This document shows positions 5,511 through 9,783 of a DNA stretch of 9,783 bases, piece by piece. A program made the translations under genes and the position numbers. The first letter of the stretch is position 1; each line of letters begins with the position of its first letter. This stretch comes from JBPCIX01 sp051005875. Lineage in GTDB: Bacteria; Actinomycetota; CADDZG01; JAHWKV01. The DNA lies in the NCBI GenBank assembly GCA_051005875.1, contig JBPCIX010000039.1:1-9783 (forward strand). The letters are read 5' to 3'. Under the pieces are notes generated by a model. That model was given only the letters and a program-made list of their open reading frames with translations, was not told where the DNA came from and ran no database searches.

Positions 5511-6143
5511 TTGAATTCTGTAAGCTGTTCAAATTGCACTTTACCCCGTCCTTCGGAATTGGGTGCCTCCTATGAGCGACCACCTTGTCCATCGTGCGGT
5601 TCCACTCCGCTGAGCATTTCAGTTGTTGTCGCTGAGTCCATTGGCCCGATGATGGACTCGGTGGCAATTACCATGACACCGGCGGAACAAGGGCGGGGCT
5701 GGGAGCATCACTGGCAGCAAATCCAGCGTGAGCTCGAGATAATTAAGGCCCCACATCTCGAACAGCTGGGTGGGGAAACGATTCATGACGCAAGGCGGCG
5801 CCTTCTCGGTTTCTACGTTTTGTGCTACCACTTGAAGGACGAAATAAAGAGAAATCGCGCGGTTCCGGACGAGCGGAGTGTGGAAATGGCGATTACTCGT
5901 GATCCCAATTTGGCGCTTCTGGCCGATCTGGCTAACCTTGTGAAGCATGGAGAGTGCCGGATTCGAAGCGGAGCCATCCCGAAGATTGGCAGGGTGTCGG
6001 CTTCTTCATCAGGCGACGGGGGGTGGGCGTTGAATCTTGTAATTCATCACGGTCCTCAGGATATTGACGGCCTCATCGTTGCGGGGCTAGCTGTCCAAAG
6101 CTGGGAGCAATGGCTGACGAAGCAGGGGCTCCTACCCTCCTGA
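5511..6143 (+). CDS. Hypothetical protein with N-terminal zinc ribbon and helical HEPN-like body
   Basis: A 210-aa protein I cannot assign to a named family. An N-terminal zinc ribbon has C6-x2-C9 and C26-x2-C29. Residues 60-150 are predicted mostly helical, with GFYVLCYHLKDEIK (100-113) and LALLADLANLVKHGECR (134-150). The pair 'YHL-x-D' and 'DLAN-x-x-KH' recalls hypothetical proteins with an 'ADLANGSKH' segment that look like HEPN-type helical bundles, but there is no clear R-x4-H ribonuclease motif, so HEPN is only a suggestion. The C-terminal third looks like alpha/beta or beta sheet. No signal peptide or membrane helix is seen. It follows the SIR2 gene on the same strand with a 172-bp gap that holds a terminator-like hairpin, so it may be co-transcribed only in part. 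It converges on the DUF499 gene. Confidence 0.8.
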   Translation: MNSVSCSNCTLPRPSELGASYERPPCPSCGSTPLSISVVVAESIGPMMDSVAITMTPAEQGRGWEHHWQQIQRELEIIKAPHLEQLGGETIHDARRRLLGFYVLCYHLKDEIKRNRAVPDERSVEMAITRDPNLALLADLANLVKHGECRIRSGAIPKIGRVSASSSGDGGWALNLVIHHGPQDIDGLIVAGLAVQSWEQWLTKQGLLPS

Positions 6144-6245
6144 AGCCGGTTTCAAAAGCCAACTTAATTCGCCGTTTCATGCAAAGTGTGTCCACGCCGA
6201 AAAGATCCAAGAATTTCTTCGCGCGATTGAATTATCCTCTTTCCC

Positions 6246-9200
6246 TCAGGCGCGCTCGAAGCCGTGGGTTTTGAATTTTAGGGTTTGAGCGTTTTCTGTG
6301 ACCGTGCGGACGGTTTCGTCAGAGGCCCCCTCCGGGATTTCGGCTTGGATTTCTAGTGTGATTTCGACGTCATGGCCCTGGCCTACGAGGTGCTGGACGA
6401 TGCTCTCGGCTATCTCGCCGGCGTCGCGGCCAATTCGAACCGGATCAAGCTTCACGCTACCGTGAAAACGGCGGGGCCTGTTGTCGGCGGGTTTCCCGTC
6501 GGTTTCCGTTCCGAGGACTGAATCTCCCGCTTGCCTCGCCACGACGCCCGTACCGCCGGCGCTGCCAAAGACCCCGCCGTCCCCTCCAGGTCCGTCAGCC
6601 GGAGGAGCAGGCTTTTCCGTTTCAATCTGCGCGGCGGCTACCTCAGCCTTTACCAGAACGCTTTGGCTGTCGATCGCAACTGAAGATTGCTCGCCGACCT
6701 TAAGCCCCGCAAAACGTCCACTTGCCTCATCGAAGGCCTGCGCGTAAGCGAAGGTGTCCTTTTGCCAGGTCAATAGACCAATGCCATCGGACACGGCATT
6801 GGCAAGAACGGAGGAATCGCGGAGCCGCGGGAGGTACGGGTACTGCGCAAAGTCCTCCCACAACTGAGCGAGACCAACGTGGTCCCCCCGCCAAAGCCCC
6901 GGAACCCGGTCCAATTGCAGCCGGAGCGGCACACCGCCAAATCGGGTTATCAGACCGTCCTGCGATTTCAGCTTGTTTGCCGCCCTTACCGCAAGCGGAT
7001 CGGGGCCCTGCAACCGCATCGTCTCCCAAACGAGGTCTGAATCGGGGTCCGGCATCGTTGGGCAAAGCAGCCATTGATAGGTCTCCAAAATCCGCTGGTC
7101 GACCACTCCGCTGGAATCCTTTCGCCGGTCTACGGCTTGCTTGCGCGAATGGTCGTCCAGGTTTAGCCCGGCGTCTTCCTCAATCGAGGCCCACGCAAGG
7201 TATTGCCGTACGGCCTGGTCGAGGTCGGCCAGCTTGTCCGCGTCGGCGGCTAGAAACACCAGCATGTTGCGATACCGCCGCGGCCAAGCGCCTCGCTGGC
7301 TCAGAAATTCGGCCGCGAGGCCGAGCGCGGGGCTATCCGCGGTCTTGGTTGAGTGGGTGTGCTCGGGGCTCAAAATAACCAGCCTGGCCTCAGCTGCGTC
7401 GGGCACATCTGAGGGCGTCGCCGGCGTCGCATGCACTCCTGCAAAGTCTCCCTTGGTGCGCGAGTCTCGGAGCAACCGGACGTTGATCTCTTCCGCTACC
7501 TCTTCCGGGCTTCGCTGGTCGGCTCGGTCCTTGGCGATGCTGGTCATCGACGGATTCACTGAGTACCAGTACCGAAGGCCATCCTCGTAAAGGTAGGTGG
7601 CGCGATCATTAAGACGCCTCAGGGCGTCCCCGAATGTCACGGTGCTCTCGCCCGGCAGGGCGCATCCCAGCCGGATTCTCCGGTCTTCGATTCCTCGCTG
7701 GCCGCCCCGCGATTTAGGCGCAGAACCCATGTAGATGGTCCGGGCTACCCTTCGGCAAGCCGAGTACCGGCCCAGGTTGGGATTGGCCCGATCCAACTGA
7801 AGGGGCAGTGAATTCGGCCCATCTACGTCGGATTCGATCACAGGCTTCCAGTTGTCCTCCAGGTACCGCGTTAGCTCGGGAAACACCCCCGCATCGTCGA
7901 TGGGAATGCTCCCCGGCAAGATGAGCGGGCTCATGTCATTGCTTTCCCACAAGGCATGGATCACGGCCGCCATGAGCCGAAGCACGCCGCGGGTGCGCTG
8001 GAATCGCTCGAGAGAAGACCAGTCCTCATAGAGTCGATCGAACAGCTCCGGATGTATCGGGTATGCGCTTTTCATCCGCCGTTCATAGGCTGCTTCTTTG
8101 CACTCAGCCGGGAAATCCTGCGATTGAGACCGGTAGAAATCACCGAAAGACTTAGCGACCGCATCTCGTAGGGCGAAATTGGGTCCGGTCATGTCTTCGA
8201 ACAAACGCCGGCGAACTATCTCGAAGCTCTCCTCCGTGGTGGCCGGGCGCCAGGGCGATTCCATCCGGCCGATCACGTTGCGCAGCCGCTCCAACGCTGC
8301 TCGCCCCCCCTCGCCGCCCACCTCGATGTCCGAGGCCCGCGGGCTGGCCCCGGAGCCGTCCCTGTCGGAAGCCGGAATGCTGACAACCACCAGCACTCCC
8401 TCGGTGGCCCGGGCTGCCTCGGTCAAGGCCTGAGCGAATGTGAAGTGCGCATCAAACGACCCCCCCACCAACTGATCCTTGCCGTAGAGCTGCCGCGCGT
8501 AGGCGACCCATTCGTCGATCAGCACCAGGCATGGTCCGTAGCGCCTGAACAGTTCGGTCAGGGCCCCGCCGGGATTAGTGGTGGTTGCATCCGCCTGGGC
8601 GACTAGGGCGAAGCCCTCTGCCCCGCCCAGCTGCCAGGCAAGCTCTCCCCACAGGGTGCGAATCTCAGTTCCGTCGGGCTTAACGTGGGCCTGGCCCGGC
8701 GACAGGTTGGTACCCACCAGCACCGCTCGGTTTGTCTTGGGAATCTCGGAAACCTTTGCCTCGGCCAACACGGAGTCGATCCCCGGCAACTCCGACGCTT
8801 TCGCCCCTGAGAAGAGGTGATAAAGGCCGAGCAGGGCATGGGTCTTTCCGCCGCCAAAGTTGGTTTGAAGCTGCACGACCGGCGCCGCCACTTGCTTGGA
8901 CACCCGGCGCACTGCTTCGACCAGCAACTGCTTTAACCCATCGGTGAGAAATGTGCGGCGGAAGAATTCGGCAGGGTCGCGGTACTCGTCCGAGCCCTCC
9001 CCTCGCAAGACCTGGGCAAGATCGGCCGCAAATTCCGCCTGGCTGTACCGACCGGAGCAGACGTCTTCATGAGGGGTTATCACTTCCCGCCACGGCTTTA
9101 GGCCGGCTACGATCTGTCCCTCGGGGCCGGCCGTCGGCGCCTTCTTCTTCTGGGAACGGGCCTGCTCGTCGAAGCGAACCCTTAACAATTCGTTCTTTGC

Positions 9201-9608
9201 CCGTTCCACCTCCGCCGCCTGATCGCCCGCCGAGACGGCCAAAAGGAGACGATGGACACTGTCGAGGGCGCGGTAGGTGTCGTCGGATGTGAAGTTTTCC
9301 TGATGGGCCCACGCGTTGCGGGCAGTCCGCAGCTCGCTCACCAAAGAACGCTCCGCCTGACCGAGAATCTTGCCGAAGGTCGAGTGCCACAGGTCCCACA
9401 TCACCTTCAGCAAGAACGAGATGTCGTTCGGTGAAAACTTACGCGGCGCCAGGCCCCTTTGCTTGTCCTGCGCAGCAGACTCCGCCGCGTACTTGTCGGC
9501 CCAATCCGGCCCCCCCAGTACAGCGCACTCCCGGTCGACGAAGGGGGCAAGCCCCCGGCTGAGAGCCTCGAGAGCGTCACCGACCCGCTGATAGTTCGTC
9601 TTGGCCAC
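6246..9608 (-). CDS. DUF499 P-loop ATPase with N-terminal Swt1-type HEPN domain (defence-associated)
   Basis: A 1120-aa protein, about the usual length for DUF499 (COG1483) ATPases. Residues 1 to about 130 form a Swt1-type HEPN domain beginning YQRVGDALEALSRGLAPFVD. Its putative ribonuclease motif is R97-N-A-W-A-H102. A charged linker (about 135-165) precedes the ATPase. The Walker A is FGGGKTH (251-257, K255), the Walker B is LVLIDEW (361-367, D365/E366), and a sensor-like strand GVLVVVSIP (404-412) follows. The last 40 residues (VEITLEIQAEIP, then TENAQTLKFKTHGFE) are the typical family C-terminus. The start is GTG with AAGG 9 nt upstream, 2 bp after the stop of the DUF1156 gene, so the two are translationally coupled. 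DUF499 and DUF1156 occur together in bacterial and archaeal defence islands; the exact role of the ATPase is not established. GC is clearly higher than in the SIR2 gene. Confidence 0.9.
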   Translation of the reverse strand: MAKTNYQRVGDALEALSRGLAPFVDRECAVLGGPDWADKYAAESAAQDKQRGLAPRKFSPNDISFLLKVMWDLWHSTFGKILGQAERSLVSELRTARNAWAHQENFTSDDTYRALDSVHRLLLAVSAGDQAAEVERAKNELLRVRFDEQARSQKKKAPTAGPEGQIVAGLKPWREVITPHEDVCSGRYSQAEFAADLAQVLRGEGSDEYRDPAEFFRRTFLTDGLKQLLVEAVRRVSKQVAAPVVQLQTNFGGGKTHALLGLYHLFSGAKASELPGIDSVLAEAKVSEIPKTNRAVLVGTNLSPGQAHVKPDGTEIRTLWGELAWQLGGAEGFALVAQADATTTNPGGALTELFRRYGPCLVLIDEWVAYARQLYGKDQLVGGSFDAHFTFAQALTEAARATEGVLVVVSIPASDRDGSGASPRASDIEVGGEGGRAALERLRNVIGRMESPWRPATTEESFEIVRRRLFEDMTGPNFALRDAVAKSFGDFYRSQSQDFPAECKEAAYERRMKSAYPIHPELFDRLYEDWSSLERFQRTRGVLRLMAAVIHALWESNDMSPLILPGSIPIDDAGVFPELTRYLEDNWKPVIESDVDGPNSLPLQLDRANPNLGRYSACRRVARTIYMGSAPKSRGGQRGIEDRRIRLGCALPGESTVTFGDALRRLNDRATYLYEDGLRYWYSVNPSMTSIAKDRADQRSPEEVAEEINVRLLRDSRTKGDFAGVHATPATPSDVPDAAEARLVILSPEHTHSTKTADSPALGLAAEFLSQRGAWPRRYRNMLVFLAADADKLADLDQAVRQYLAWASIEEDAGLNLDDHSRKQAVDRRKDSSGVVDQRILETYQWLLCPTMPDPDSDLVWETMRLQGPDPLAVRAANKLKSQDGLITRFGGVPLRLQLDRVPGLWRGDHVGLAQLWEDFAQYPYLPRLRDSSVLANAVSDGIGLLTWQKDTFAYAQAFDEASGRFAGLKVGEQSSVAIDSQSVLVKAEVAAAQIETEKPAPPADGPGGDGGVFGSAGGTGVVARQAGDSVLGTETDGKPADNRPRRFHGSVKLDPVRIGRDAGEIAESIVQHLVGQGHDVEITLEIQAEIPEGASDETVRTVTENAQTLKFKTHGFERA

Positions 9609-9610
9609 GG

Positions 9611-9783
9611 CTAAACCTTAAAGGCAGTTTGATCCGGCCGTTGCTGGCCGGCTTGGCGGACGATCTCGGGCCAGGCCACCACAAGATCGTTGTAGCCGAT
9701 GGCCTCCTGCGACCAGTTGTTGCGTTCGCAGATCGTATAAAGGCGGTAGGCCAGATCTTTGGCGGATTCCCCAACCGACCCTA
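9611..9783 (-). CDS. C-terminal end of a DUF1156 adenine-specific DNA methylase (partial, off right edge)
   Basis: The last 56 residues before TAG 9613-9611 are visible. They read ESAKDLAYRLYTICERN, then WSQEAIGYNDLVVAWPEI. The pattern 'A-x-DLAYRLY-x-I' plus 'EA-x-x-YN-x-LV-x-x-WPEI' is the C-terminal signature I associate with DUF1156 (COG1743) proteins, which are large N6-adenine methylases with a zinc ribbon. The catalytic part lies beyond the window, so activity cannot be judged. The family call is supported by the DUF499 gene starting 2 bp later, the usual partner. The role would be modification of host DNA for self/non-self discrimination in a DUF1156-DUF499 defence system (inference). 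Confidence 0.72.
   Translation of the reverse strand, partial: GSVGESAKDLAYRLYTICERNNWSQEAIGYNDLVVAWPEIVRQAGQQRPDQTAFKV

Noticed and set aside
6722..7378. 218-codon open frame on the plus strand
   Set aside because: It is antisense to the clearly coding DUF499 gene, is rich in Arg/Pro/Gly as expected of a high-GC shadow frame, and has no domain.
1..9783. CRISPR array, complete insertion sequence, tRNA attachment site or rRNA
   Set aside because: I looked for regularly spaced repeats, transposase genes with terminal repeats, tRNA ends and rRNA signatures on both strands and found none.

Overview
The window looks like a bacterial chromosome segment, probably from an uncultured Chloroflexota-like or Actinomycetota-like lineage. 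That guess rests on the M. tuberculosis-type mec-cysO-cysM order, start codons split between ATG, GTG and TTG, and moderately high but uneven GC. It is a low-confidence inference. UGA is a normal stop in mec, the SIR2 gene, the zinc-ribbon gene and the DUF499 gene, but is read as selenocysteine in selD, so the host should carry SelA, SelB and tRNA-Sec elsewhere.

Left part (1-2698, all minus strand): a tight operon selD > mec > cysO > cysM. SelD makes selenophosphate. CysM, CysO and Mec form the sulfur-carrier-protein route to cysteine: CysM joins activated serine to thiocarboxylated CysO, and the JAMM protease Mec releases cysteine. selD/mec overlap in ATGA. The true selD start is at 2698, and an in-frame TGA at 2654-2656 sits exactly at the catalytic Cys/Sec position, followed by a well-formed bacterial SECIS-like hairpin. 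A gene call that treats TGA as stop loses the first 27 residues and the catalytic site. CysO carries a five-residue tail after its conserved AVAGG end.

Middle (2699-3973): about 1.3 kb with no intact gene. It holds gene remains: a recombinase/transposase-like helix-turn-helix fragment (+), a small membrane-anchored protein broken by two frameshifts (-), and a C-terminal piece of an MBL-fold hydrolase with one frameshift (+). It also holds a 71-bp imperfect palindrome and a possible structured RNA. This looks like an island edge or insertion scar, although homopolymer sequencing errors could explain some of the frameshifts.

Right part (3974-9783): defence-type genes. On the plus strand are a SIR2-family protein with a four-cysteine zinc site and, 172 bp later, an unrecognised N-terminal zinc-ribbon protein of 210 aa. 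On the minus strand, converging on them, is a 1120-aa DUF499 ATPase with an N-terminal Swt1-type HEPN domain. It lies 2 bp after the 3' end of what looks like a DUF1156 adenine-specific DNA methylase that runs off the right edge. DUF499 plus DUF1156 is a recurring pair in defence islands and suggests a methylation-based anti-phage system whose other genes lie to the right. GC content differs clearly between the SIR2 gene and the DUF499 gene, which fits a mosaic, horizontally acquired region.
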